Source: Serendipita indica DSM 11827 | Taxonomy: Eukaryota > Basidiomycota > Agaricomycetes > Sebacinales > Serendipitaceae | Assembly (NCBI GenBank): GCA_910890315.1 | Contig: CAJVGD010000001.1 | Span: 2,418,001 to 2,482,000 of the forward strand | DNA length: 64,000 nt | Reading direction: 5' to 3' | In this document: positions 23,346 to 35,081 of the stretch, piece by piece | How the letters are laid out: each line of letters opens with the position of its first letter | Position numbering within the stretch: the first letter of the stretch is position 1 | Made by a program: the position numbers and the translations under genes | The notes under the pieces: generated by a model | Told to the model about the DNA's origin: nothing | Database searches by the model: none | Seen by the model: the letters and a program-made list of their open reading frames with translations, nothing else

Positions 23346-24797
23346 TAGCCGACCTGCCGAACCCCCTCCCCTCCAACAAGCAACGTAGACGCGTGGTCAG
23401 CAGCCCCATTGTTTCAGTCTCCGAAGGACATATGACACATGGTCTCCATATCGACGCTTACACATCGTGCCACCCACTCCCCCAGACAGGTGAAGATGGG
23501 CGTACATCACACCGGAGGGCACGGCGTACGTAGAAGATGGGCGATTCAGTCACTAATATTGACATATGTCCGTGAAAATTCTCGCATGGCCGCTAACGGA
23601 TTCGGACATTCTCGGCGAAGCTGGGACAGTTTGCTGGGAGACTGTGCAGGTACGGATGAAGCATCTCCAATCTTCCGGTGTGTGATATATCATGCGGTAT
23701 ACCTGAGCATTCGACTTCATTTCCCAGTCCTCACAGAGTCCAGTTTCGGCGCGATAGGGGAAGAGTCCCAATACCTGGCAGGGGTGTAATCACGCCATTT
23801 ATCACTATCACACAGTCCCATCTTTGACTTTCATCACATGGAGCCTCCCCAGAACATGGGCTAGGCTCCAGTCACTTCTCATTCGATGCTCCTCGCACAA
23901 CGAAGGTCCACATGGCGATTGCTGAAATGCATTATTATATCAGGAAATGAAGCTATAGGTTGATTGGGCCCTGCGACTAAGCTTCGACGCTGCCTTGAGC
24001 CTGGGCCACCCCCTTACCTGCAGTATTTCGACCTCGTCGAGCCGAAAAACAGCCGCGCCAAGCTTTCTTCTGCATTCTCCTCGCTTGAATCGTGTCGAAA
24101 ATACGAGTCTTGCGACGTCGGAAGTCGACCGGAGTTGGACTCTTTTGACGCCGACCTAGCGTCCGACCGTCGCTCGAGAGGCTGCATCCCGGAATACGTT
24201 CGTGATTATTGGAATAGACTAAACGTGGTCATCTTCGACTATTCCTCGTCAGAAATGAGCTCGAGCAGGAAGAGTGAGGCATAAGGAAAGCTGTTTGACG
24301 TTACCAAAGACAGCAATTGAGCCTATGAAGTCAATAATCACTGCATATTTCCAACCATTTGTTGCTTCCAGCTAGAGCATGGAGAAGACGAACGCGGGGG
24401 TACTAATATAAGACTTGCTTCGCGAACTGAAATTAGTGTCCATTATCAGCTGATCTGCCGATTTCACCTCGTATTAAGACGTCAGGAGCCTGCAACGTTT
24501 GTCCGTCTTCGTGTCCACTTTGAGGCGCGCCGGCCGGATATTGGCCTTGACCGCACTTTGGACCCTTCCTCGACCTTGAATTTTCACGAAACACGCACCA
24601 ATTCTCTCCCGAAACTATCTACTACGCCATTTTTCTACCATTTCATCGTCTAAGCTGGCCCGCCACGACCAACGTTTTCCAAATCGCGCGCTATCTCGGC
24701 GACCGACGAGCTTTGTGGGACCAGCGCCGTGAAGAGCGACAAAGTATAACATATAGAAGTATATAGGCCCATTACCTGTAACATACGGGCTGCAGAC
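23346..24797. other. Intergenic; 5' region of the large regulator
   Basis: No gene is supported. Frames at 23439-23789 (+) and 23964-24284 (+) have no recognisable domain. The last few hundred bases before 24798 are presumably the promoter and leader of the plus-strand regulator. Confidence 0.35.
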
Positions 24798-27700
24798 ATG
24801 GCTACAAACGTCTCGAGCTATGGAATCGACGGCGGCGCAATGCACGCCTCTCAAGTGGATCCATATACGGGTAGAGTGATCAATGGACGTCGGAAAGACG
24901 CATTAGACTCGCAGAATACGCACGGAAACGCGTTTAACAGTGAGTATTGCCCGCCACCCTCCCCGATTGCACAGAAACGGAAACGCTGACCGATTACTGC
25001 CCTCTATGCTGCACTCTCAATCGCTCCATTATGTTATTAGATGCCATAAATGCCGCACATGCGCGTTCATCGAGCTCTGGTTCGCGCGCTCCGCCAAAGG
25101 AATTACTCGTTCATGGCAGTGCGCTTGGAGCAACATTGGCGAATGCTGGGAGTTCTCTAGGGGATTTAGGGTATGCAAACGCTCAGTATAACCCTCGCGA
25201 TACGTCCTCATTCCTGAACCCGGGGAGCAATCATCTCGGCCATCGACCGGACCTCAAGCTCAACCTTTCCAACCAGCAAGGTTCCATGCAACACGAGATC
25301 GCCGCTGCAATAAACTCTGCGTTTCAAATGAATGGCCACGGGTTAGGATTGGAGAATCCTCAACCCAACCCTCAGCAGCTATCAGACAATGTTGAAGGCG
25401 GTTCCAACCACCTTTCATTTATTCCAAACACCCTTTCGCCCCTCTCAGCAGCTACCCCCCTCCACCCGAGTTCCCAGCCACACTCACCCAGTGCAGACCA
25501 AGTACCGCCTGCCAGCCCCTTTCAGATATCGCCACACAGTCCATTCTCCTTCTCGCCTGACGGTGCTCACTCTGCCGTAGGACTCTCTCCGCTATTTCAA
25601 CAGCCCACCCAATCCCCCGTCTCGCTCTCCCCTCATTTTGGCCCTAGCCAATCGTCACGCGAGCCTTCACCCATTCGACCTTCCTCTGCCAACCCACACA
25701 CCAGACACGGAAAGCAGTGGACGGTAGACAGCGTACCATTGGGCGGAGACCTTTCGCGGTGGCAGTCGGGTAAGATGCGCGGTCGTTCGTCGGTTCCGAG
25801 GACGAACACGGCGAGTGGTTCCCTCAGCTGGGAATACGGCGCTCAGGATCCGAGTGCGAGTCCAAACTCGACTGTACATCATGGTGGGCATGGTCGCTTT
25901 GCCAGTGGGACGCAGATTCCTCGCTCGCCAAATCTTCATGCACGGAACCCCAGCGGCAATCAGACTAAGCGGAATGACGCCGTTGAGAGCCGCTTCCAGC
26001 GTGGTCGAGGACATAGTGTTGGGAGTGTGCCGGAGAACAATAGTGTCATGGCTCGCGCTGGTAGTAATGCACCCAGAAGTAGGGGAACTAGTCCGTACAT
26101 GGTTCCATCGTCTCTTCCGGGTATGTCTTGCCTTCTACTTCGGCCACGATTGCTCACATTTAATAGGACATCGCGCCAACGACGCCTTGTCCGTGCCTTT
26201 GACAGACCTGACTATCCCCGGTATCCCTGGTGGATTGGCATTGACAGTAGAAAACCTCGCCCTGAACAACGCCGCATATCCCAACAGCTTGATGGGACTC
26301 AACATCCAAAGAGCTTCCAGCCACGTTGGCAGTGTCAGCGACTTGGGAGACGTCAATGGACCAGAGGGCTCAGGCCTCACGACCAGCGAGTTCCAGTTTG
26401 ATATATCTCACTCCTCGCACCTCCTTGCTCCACCAGTCCCGTCTCCGCGCACACCTCAGTCGGGTCCCCTCGGATCGCCACATCTATCGCCCATTTCTCC
26501 CCATCTCCTTTCGTCTCAGCTCGATTTTATGTTTCCATTCGAGGCACCCTCTCCTGGCCAACAGCTTCCTCCTCCTTCGCCGATAGAACCTATCAGCGGC
26601 GCCTCGAGCCCCTTCCATGCCACAAGCCCCCTAGCAAGCCCTCTCTACCGATCTCCCAACGAACTCCCCATGAATACCAATGGACCACTGTCATTGGACG
26701 TCCCGTTGTTTGACGATCTTGGCAGCGGACTGTTCGCCGGAAGCTCGCCTCCTGTTGGTCTAGCGTCTACCAGCAACGCGAGCCTGGCTCAACTAGGTGG
26801 CTCCGCAGAACAGTCGTGGAATCTACTCGACGTGTCAAACGCACAGGCGCAAGCCAATCAGATTAGACGTATGGAAGAAGAGACGCGAATGCAGCTCGAC
26901 AGTTTCCTCGACCCTCCAACCAGCGAGCAGCATACCCAAATCGGGGAGAATTTCGGTGGAAACATGCTTGGAACTTCGTTTGGACTGGGTCTCGACGGTA
27001 GCCAGCTAGGAACTCAATCCCAAGGGACCGATTCGCTCTCCAACTTTCACCTTATACCATCCCCCCAAACTCTCAACGAGGTCCTTCCGTCGCCGGTAGG
27101 AGCGCGTACACCTGAATCTCTAATGCATCCCGATCTCTTCCAGCCCAGCGTCGGTAATGGCATACACGACGCCGCTGGGTATGGTTCCTCGCTCACCGGC
27201 TCCACCTCTTCACCAGCACCTAGCGCATCGGTTGGCTTTGATGGACAGGGTATCGACCTTGCATCCCTCCCTATCGATGTCCTGCAAGCGCTGCAACAAC
27301 AGCAGGCGCTCGCGTCGTTGCAAGATATGCAATCCAATTCATCAAATACGCTCGAAGTTCCGAAAGCAAAGCGACCCAACCCGTCGCGACGCAGATCGCG
27401 AAGCGCATTAGACGCCCCCTTCTATCGCGGCCAGAACAACGTTCAAGCTCAGTTGAATCCGTTGTTCACTTCTGTCGGTGGAGGAAGTCCACATGCTGCT
27501 CCACTCTCTGCTCATCCTGATTTCGTGGATGAGAATACCGTACTTGGGGGGCCTGGTCCGAGTCAAGTAAGAGCGCGCCATAGTGCCAGTGCCGCCATGT
27601 CGACTATGCATAAACGCGCGCATAGTAGCTTTGACCCGCCTCCGGCCATCAGCGTAACAAACTGGGACTCTGATCGCATTCCGTCCATTTCTCAAACCCA

Positions 27701-28627
27701 ACGACCCAATATATCTCATTCTCTCAGTATGACGCCCTCAGGCGAGTCGTACCAAGCATCGGCCAGCGCGCTACATCCAACGCAAACACTACTGCAGCAT
27801 AATCCACAGGTACCACCTCTTGTACACTCGACTACCTACCCGCCGCCAAACCCTGTTCCGACGCTGCCCAATTCTGTTGTTGGTGGTGCGAGCGTTCAGC
27901 GCGTTTCCTCCCACAAGGCGAGGCAACAAGGACAGCGACATGAGATTAATCAAAAGCTGCTAGACGATGCATTCACGTCGCGCGGCTTCTTCCCGGACCC
28001 CGCGCTACGACGGCTGTTTGAGCTCATCCTGTGTACGCAGTTCTACAAGGACGAGTCACTCGAGCCCATGCTTGGTACGCCAGAGGCTGATGCGCTCCTT
28101 GAGCAAATCCGACTCGTTGCTCCGCACGACGCTCGGTTCGCGCCAAGGGATCCGTCGACGGAGACGGCGCCTGCGGAGAGTGCGGATAGGGATACGCAGT
28201 CTATCTATATGCTCTTTACGGAGAATAACGAGTGTCTGATATGTGGGAAGAAGACGGATCGGAGTGGACGTGCTTTGGGTCACGTTCGCTCCGATATCAA
28301 CCACAGGCCATATCACTGCACATGCGACAAGTGCCGAAACGGTAACAAGTGAGTCCATTCGAACTCGAAGGAGGTAATTCCTAATCATTGATTACTAGCC
28401 CTCGCAAGTTTTTCTCAGACAACTTGCTCGACGACCACCTCAAGGGTCAAACGCATAAACAGAAGTGTACTATATGGTAATTCGGGCTAGTTCGTCGTCT
28501 CAACACTGTCTAACCAGTTCACAGTGGCAACCTCTTCCGACGCGGTGGCATGAAGCGACATATGAACTCGAAGCATCCAAACATCGAGTATCACCAGACT
28601 GGTGATGACCAAGATAACGAAGAATAA
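24798..28627 (+). CDS. Large C2H2 zinc-finger regulator, 1194 aa, five exons
   Basis: Exons: 24798-24939, 25041-26120, 26167-28348, 28399-28476 and 28525-28627; the frame closes exactly (3585 nt). It begins MATNVSSYGIDGGAMHASQV. Most of the protein is Ser/Pro/Gln-rich and disordered, with a short Gln run (LQALQQQQALASLQ). From about residue 1000 a conserved C-terminal module starts (QKLLDDAFTSRGFFPDPALRRLFELIL), then fingers ECLICGKKTDRSG...HVRSDINHRPYHC, CDKC...FFSDNLLDDHLKGQTH and CTICGNLFRRGGMKRHMNSKH. The final intron splits a zinc Cys codon (TG|T). A nuclear DNA-binding regulator is inferred. Its 3' half has been copied to 31.7-33.1 kb, and its C-terminal module recurs in the 33494-34546 gene, so it looks like the parent of local derivatives. 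Confidence 0.88.
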
Positions 28628-28737
28628 TAGACGATTTCAACGCACGAATCGTGCTTACGGACCTTTATTTCCTCTCTCCTTGTGGATGGACCAATTTATT
28701 TACTACTCGTGTGTTGTTTTGTAGATCTGTGATCAAC

Positions 28738-28830
28738 GTTCCCAGCAATGATACCTCTGCGAGAGAGTCGTCTCGATAAGACTCGCTAGAGATTGAAGCT
28801 CCTCGATATTGACGAAGTATTCTCGACGTC
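28738..28830 (+). repeat. 3'-flank repeat, copy 1 of 3
   Basis: The block cagcaatgatacctctg ... gataag ... tattgacgaagtattct after the large regulator recurs, diverged, at about 29886-29975. Its first part recurs at about 33205-33225. All three copies follow C2H2 gene 3' ends, so they are flanks carried along with gene duplication. Confidence 0.55.
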
Positions 28831-28844
28831 GTGATAACCATGAA

Positions 28845-29875
28845 ATGTCCTCCTAGGCTCGCAAAGAGTATTCCACACAGCACCTCTGCGTCTCTGAACC
28901 AGCTTGCCCGCTACGGCCCAGGTCGATAGGGGCGCCTGAATGATGCATATTTCGTCGCCTACATCTCCTAGTAAGTATCTATATCGCCTCTTTGTACCGC
29001 TCTATACTGGATTCCTCCTGTGCCCCACCTCCATTCCAATCCCTCGCCAGCGCGTTCTTCTCCTCCTGTCAATACTAGTCTCGCCGCTTGCATCGACGCC
29101 ACTCCTAGCCATGCGCACATTTACAAGCAGTTTACCGAAGCGCAAAAAATGGCAGTCAGTGGCATCTTCAAGTACACGAAAGATCATCCAAAGGCAGCCA
29201 TTCCGGAGACGTATATGACCTCGGAGCTCGCGGAGATTAACGACGGCCGTGGACATTACTTGATTGGCACCTGTGCTACGGAGAAGACGATGACGCTCAT
29301 CGGTCACCTTTGCGACCACATTTTGAACAAGCACTTTGACTACCGACCGTTCGCATGCAGGGTCTGGGATGGTTGCGCATTACCAAGCTTCCATGACTGA
29401 CTCGCTTGCAAGCACTCTTTCTTTCTCCAGATAAAGTGGTCTAAAGAGACATTCTTACACCTATATGCAGCCCACAGTGCCAAAATTGTTCAAAGTTGTT
29501 TACAAGCGACTGCGAAATTGAGCGCCATAGACGGCAAACCCACGGAAAATGCATATCTCCGTCAGAGCTGTCACGTCTCTCGCCATACTTAGGCCATAGT
29601 CAACCACATCCCAGCTCATTATTCCCCACGACCATCGCAATCCCACCATTCCCGTCCCTTTCTTCGGGGTCCGATTATGCACCCACAAGTCGCTCCTCAG
29701 AATCGCATTTTCACGGCCATTCGCTTAACTCATATCCAAATGGCTCCTTAAGGTCCCCGACAAATAGCGGCTCATCTCTCTTTGGTGACATGAGTCATTT
29801 TGACCAGAAACCTCCAACTCCACCCCTACCGTTGCCGTGGGTGACTATGAAGAGCTAGGGATCTTTGGCAGACTC
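28845..29875 (+). pseudogene. Zinc-finger gene copy with permuted segment order
   Basis: Pieces of the 57230-58982 family occur in frame-broken form. First exon: SIPHSTSASLNQLARYG (28850-28930), then an early stop. Finger domain: YKQFTEAQKMAVSGIFKYT...YLIGTC...HILNKHFDYRPFAC (29115-29360). Second finger: CQNCSKLFTSDCEIERHRRQTHG (29475-29545). Ser/Pro-rich segment: HFHGHSLNSYPNGSLRSPTN...FDQKPPTPP, then EELGIFG in another frame (29700-29875). In the intact relative the HGHSLNSYLNG segment precedes the finger domain; here it follows the last finger. The first Cys of CLIG is Tyr, and the expected donor after FACRVW is absent. Decay and rearrangement are both clear. Confidence 0.65.
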
Positions 29876-30190
29876 GGTCTCTTCACAGCGATGATATCTC
29901 TGAGAGATGGTCGCTCGTCGATAAGCCTCCATACAGATAGAGATTCTAATTGACATTGACTGCGTATTCTTATTGAGAGAAGGCGAAACGCTTTTTCTAT
30001 CGTATTTATGCATCTTTACTTACACTCTGCTGTTTTGAGTCGTCACCGGACTAGAATCCCGGCTGAGCCATCCACAGCCCAAGAGACTGTCAACGTCCTT
30101 GGAGCCGAACTCTACTTTCGACCCGGCCTTATAACATCTCTGCTAGAGTCAGGTCTTCTCTATAATACAGATTCGACCATACTTGGGTCA

Positions 30191-31042
30191 ATGAACACGG
30201 CAAGGATATCTAGAAGGAGTCCCACATGCGATAAAGAGGAGCAGGATACGCTACAAGCCTCAAATGGTCGATATGCATCACCCTGGAGCCATGAATCATC
30301 CATATCAATGGATCTAATGATCACGATATCCCAATGTGCATCGCCGCGTCTAAGCAGCAGTCGATCAATATCTCCATGGAGTCGTGAGTAGATGCCAGTG
30401 ACAATTGTGATGCTCATCTTAAATTAAATGCTTCATTAGATGAAGAAATGCTGGAAGAAGACGACAGAATGCATATTTCCCTTCCCGTTCCCAACCGACA
30501 GCATCCCCCATCGACACCTCTCACAGCGTGCAACTTGAGGTCCATTTCATTCGACGAGAGCGAGAACCTATCTCTCCTCTTCAGTTCCCAGCAGGAATAT
30601 AGACAGTCGAGACCACGTCAAGAACAGGCTCCGTCGGTGGAAATGAACAGTGTCGATGATACCAAGATACCATCAAGGTCTACGACACTACGCAAACCCC
30701 GAAGTAAAGCGATCAGTCCTCAACAATCTCTCCAAACCAGTCCAAACAAACGTGCGCGAGAAGAGGTGGACGAAAATGACACTCCGCGAAAGCGCAGATC
30801 ACGAGAAAATTCATCTATTAACACCTCTACAATTGAACCAAAGCCCCCACGGCTAATCCGAGCGGAGCACTTTGGGAATACGCGATTCAAATGTCGCCTC
30901 TGGTACGACATGCTCTCATACTCTGCCTGTTTTCTGAATCTATTTTAGTCCATTCTCCTACCGTGATAAACAAGGACTCAGCCGTCACTGGCGGACTCAT
31001 GCGCTCGACGAATTTGCATGCCCTGTGGCGACATCCTCATGA
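30191..31042 (+). CDS. Leader-motif C2H2 protein, 249 aa, last finger truncated
   Basis: Exons: 30191-30383, 30440-30902 and 30949-31042. ATG 30191 (MNTARIS) is chosen because sister genes start at a similar distance before the motif; the frame is open back to 30008. The leader has YASPWSHESS, then MDLMITISQCASP, the same module as in the F-box-like proteins. The middle is basic and Ser-rich (NKRAREEVDENDTPRKRR, a plausible nuclear signal). The first finger is RFKCRLC...LSRHWRTHALDEFACP, with the intron splitting the second Cys codon (TG|T). The second finger breaks off: compared with 44568-45817 four bases are missing after TTTGCATGCCC, so the frame stops at 31042, and the rest (CGDILMNDQSLRIHRH) is readable in another frame. 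Possibly a recent pseudogene. Confidence 0.6.
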
Positions 31043-31339
31043 ACGATCAATCACTACGGATACATCGTCACTCGACCCATTTGAAGAAGAGAATTACGGT
31101 CAAATCACTTCGTCGTCTCCCTTGAGCAATAATCCGGCCGTGCAGGTAGCGACAACCTCATGTGTATAAACCATTCTTCTCGAAGCACCGCTCAGGAATA
31201 TATTATTCATCGATTATTCTGACGTAGATAACCTTAGACTATTAGAGGCTACCGTTGCACTTGTTTGTTCCTGTCCGAAGGCTCAGCGCTTTCGACGCCG
31301 ACCATATCTCGCAATTTGATCACGTACTTAAATTTCACC

Positions 31340-33091
31340 ATGAGCACAGGAGAAATCTCAGAAACCTCTGTTATTGAGGAGTCTGGTTGGCCATTGATCC
31401 ACCACGCACGATCAATGTCCATGATGGAAGGATCTATATCTTCGACGGGCCTTATGATTACGACGTCACAATGCGCCTCTCCTAGTTCAAGAAGTGAGCA
31501 TGATATTACAGAACTCTGGGCACAACAGCAGTACGCTCTTCATTATGATGGGCAAATGCTTAGCCCTTTGTCCCTTTTCCAACCAGATCTATCGCCCCTG
31601 GACGAAAAAGTGACATCATTCAGACCATAATCAGATCCTCCACCGTACCCAATCGATTGCATGTGAAGGTGAACATCACGTTGGACAAGGACACATGGGA
31701 GCAAATTCGTCTCCTTGAATGGCCTGAATTTCAAAATATATGTACCAAAAGTATGACGAAAGCAATGAGCAGCAGCAGCAGCACCAGGTGTTTGCCGCGC
31801 CACCGCAAGTGCAGTTCAACTCGTCACGCTCGAACATGCTCGAGGTTCCCGGGCTGAAGCGAACGAAACTACGGCGACCTCAATCACAGAGTGCATTGGA
31901 GATACCCCTTCACCTTGGACAGAAGAACGTTCAAGGTCAATTAGATACAGGCATCGCACCTACGGCACCGCTCTATGCTCATCTTGATTCCGCTGAAGTG
32001 AGCAACGTTCTTGGAGGATCGGGTCCGAGTCAGGAGCGGACACGGCGTAGTGCGAGTGCCGCCTTATCCGTGATGCATAAACACGCGCATAGTAGTTTCG
32101 AACCCCCCTCCCACCATCAACGTAACCGACTGGGACTCTGATCGTGTTCCATCTATCTCGCAAACGCAACGACCTGACATTCCGCATTCTCTCGGCAGGA
32201 TGCCCCAGGACAGTCGTCTCAAGCACATATCAGCATGCTATATCCTAAGCAGGCATTGCTTCGGTATAGTCCACCGACTTCTCCTCTTGTACACTTGGAT
32301 ATGTATCCACCATCAAACCCTGTTCCGACGCTACCCAATGCATGTGGTGCGAGCGTCCAGCGTGTATCATCACTCAAGGCGCGACAACAAGGACAACGAC
32401 ATGAAATCAAACCAAAGATGCTGGACGAGGCATTCACCCCTCGCGGGTTCTTCCCGGACCCTGCTCTACGACGGTTGTTTGAGCTCATCCTGTCGACTCA
32501 GTTCTACAAGGATGAGTTACTCGAGCCCATGCTCGGTACACCTGAAGCCGATGCGGTCCTGGAACAAATTCGCCATGTTGCTCCTCACGACCCACGGTTT
32601 GCACCGGGGGATCCTTCGTCGGCTGACACGACGGCTGCGGAGAATGCGGATAGAGATACTCAGTCCATCTATGTGCTATTTTACAGAGAAAAATCATTGC
32701 TTGGTCTGTGGGAAGAAGATGGATCAGAGTGGGCGTGCATTGGGTCACGTTCGGTCAGATATCAACCACAGGCCGTATCACTGCACATGCGACAAGTGCC
32801 GAAACGGGAACAAGTGAGTCCATTCGAACTCGAAGGAAGTAATCCTTAATCATTGATTACTAGCCCTCGCAAGTTTTTCTCAGACAACTGGCTCGACGAT
32901 CATCTCAAGGTCCAAACACATAAGTAGAAATGTAGTATATGGTACGTTGGACTACTTCCTTTGCTCGACGTTGTCTGACACGTTCTTAGTGGCAACCTGA
33001 TCCGACGGGCTGGCATGAAGCGGTACATGAGCTCGAAGCATCCAAACTTCGAGCATCAACAGACTGGTGACAATCAAGATAACGAGAAATG
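31340..33091 (+). pseudogene. Chimera: leader-motif gene joined to copied 3' half of the large regulator
   Basis: ATG 31340 opens MSTGEISETS with the motif STGLMITTSQCASP. A related segment continues in another frame (VNITLDKDTWEQIRLLEWPE, like VLLDKETWELIRHLEWSE in the 35082 gene). From about 31745 the sequence becomes a close copy of the large regulator from about 27290 on (EVPGLKRTKLRRPQSQSALE; KMLDEAFTPRGFFPDPALRR), including its last introns and 3' flank. Several frame breaks and a stop in the copied fourth exon rule out a full product. Inferred: a duplicated block landed downstream of, or was fused into, a leader-motif gene and then decayed. Confidence 0.75.
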
Positions 33092-33235
33092 ATGGACAAT
33101 GTCAGCGCATGACTCTTATTTACGGACATTTAATTCCCCTCCTCCTTTTGGATGCACCAATTTATTTACTATCCGTGTTATTCTATAGATCTGTGTTCAC
33201 TGTTCACAGCAATGATACCTTTGTGTGCCTCCTCA
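31745..33235 (+). repeat. Segmental duplicate of about 27290-28760
   Basis: Coding parts, two intron positions, the shared gtgagtccattcgaactcg donor region and the 3' flank (caatttatttacta) are all recognisable in the same order as at 27290-28760. Intron conservation shows DNA-level duplication, not retrocopying. It differs by scattered substitutions and indels. Confidence 0.8.
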
Positions 33236-33493
33236 CACCACCCTTAACCTCGTTTTAATGAGCCTTGATGCGAGAGAAATTTCGCGCAGCATTCGGATCC
33301 ATAGTTGTTGTCTGTAGTATCTGCCCATCAACTTCCTTATTATATTTGGTTGTCACCGGATTAAAGCCATATCCAGAATCAACCAGCCCCTACAACTTGA
33401 CGCCGACCATATTGGAAACTGAACCCTATTCATAGTTTAACTCAAATCTTTTATTCCAACCATATAACTACAGATTTCTTCGTCGTGATAAAC

Positions 33494-34546
33494 ATGGAGA
33501 CCGAAAATGCGATGAAAAACACGCACATCGACAGTCACGAATCACCGTGGACTACGAGTAGGCAGTCGACACCCTGGAGGGAGGGATCTACCTTCTCGAT
33601 GGGCCTCATGATTACACCTTCTCAGTGTGGTTCCCCAAATACCAACCCACCTGTGTATCGGAGCACTCTCCTACAGCAGCAGGAGGCTGTCATCCTCCCC
33701 CCGGGACGCCTTCCAATGGTTTATCCGGCTGCTGTCATAGCGGAGCCCTCTATATCTCAAAGAGATTCCGCTGGATCCCCACGCTCACAGCAGTCAACGT
33801 TGATAAGAGTGGAGCTTGAACTAGACCAAGACATCCGGGAGAAAGTTCGCCAATTAGACTGGCGTCAATTTAGAATATACCAGTCACTAGAGCATGATAA
33901 AGTGGCGCAATTAGCGACACTTTCTAGCTTTTTGCTAGATCTGCCAAAACAGTCTTTAGCCCCCCAGGTGAGTCCTTCAGCCAAGATGAATAGGAAGGTA
34001 TCTGGACCAGATCTGCCAATTTGAATGTTTATCTCTTCCAGTCAGCTGAACACTGATCTACTGTTCATTTCCTATCAGGTGCCGACTGGTGATTTAGATT
34101 TGCCCCAAATCGTCGACTCAACTTCTCAACAAACCTCTCCCTCTCTGGCTCCGTATCCAATGCGACCAAAATCTCATGCAGACTTGCTGTTGCTCGACAA
34201 TGCGTTCACAGCACTTGGGTTCTTCCCTGACCCGAAACTACGGAGGCTCCTCGGCCTCATCCTGTCTTCGCAGTTCTATAAAGACGACAACTTGGAGCCA
34301 GTCTTGGGTACAAAACAGGGAGATGCCCTCATTGAGCAAGCGGGATTTGATCAGCTTCAGACGAGATTTCCGGGAACTGCGATCTCGGAATCGGCCTCAA
34401 TCTACTTGCTATTTGCCGATAATTACAAGTGTCTACTTTGTGGAAGACGATTGAAACAGAGGCAGGAGGTCCTGGGCCATGTTCGCTCGCATGTTGGCCA
34501 CCAGCCATATCACTGTGGCCATATACGATGCTGTCATACACTGTGA
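33494..34546 (+). CDS. Leader-motif protein with regulator-type C-terminal module, 313 aa
   Basis: Exons: 33494-33967 and 34079-34546 (phase-0 intron, acceptor cctatcag). It starts METENAMKNT; the leader reads SPWTTSRQSTPWREGS, then MGLMITPSQCGSP. The second exon carries the C-terminal module of the large regulator (LLLDNAFTALGFFPDPKLRRLLGLIL, SSQFYKDDNLEPVLG) and the first finger (KCLLCGRRL...HVRSHVGHQPYHC), ending CCHTL. The parent continues with two more fingers here; a degraded remnant (DLLYEHIVQSD) is visible at about 34608-34640 but is not clearly spliced in. So a leader module has been combined with a regulator finger module. Function is unknown; DNA binding with one remaining finger is doubtful. 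Confidence 0.65.
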
Positions 34547-35081
34547 GCGTTTCTTTATGGCGAAAAATAGTGACTGAAATTTCGCTGAAGCCCCTCCAAA
34601 TTCTGTTCAGAGGACCTACTGTACGAGCACATAGTACAAAGCGATAGTTGGTTTTAGCCTTTAACAACTTCTCAGGCATGCGTACTTCAGTTATGAGTTT
34701 GAAGAATTAGCACATCTGACTGTGAGAACATGTCAGAAACATAAGTGGAGAGCTCATCTAGTTGCTTAATTGAAGCGAATGGCCAGCGTCCCCAAAGTTC
34801 TACCTTCAGGGGGCGAGTCGCTGCCCATCGAAGCTTTGCTTCTCTGAACCTGACTTCAATTTGCTGTTATATTCATCTATATTGCCGTGAATTATCACCA
34901 AACCCTGCGAGGGCTCGGGAAGGCGAAATTGGCTATGACCGTATATATCCACAGTCCCAGAAGAGACAATGATATTTCCATATATTTACTCGGCGGATAT
35001 AATGAGATGCTCTGTAGTTTAGTGTGACGTTTTTCTTCGCAGACAACTTGGCGCTGACCGTCTTCTCTAGTAAAACGAGTC
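34547..35081 (+). other. Degraded 3' remnant and spacer
   Basis: The first ~100 bases hold a recognisable but degraded continuation of the finger region of the 33494 gene. The rest is upstream DNA of the 35082 gene. No other gene is supported. Confidence 0.4.
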
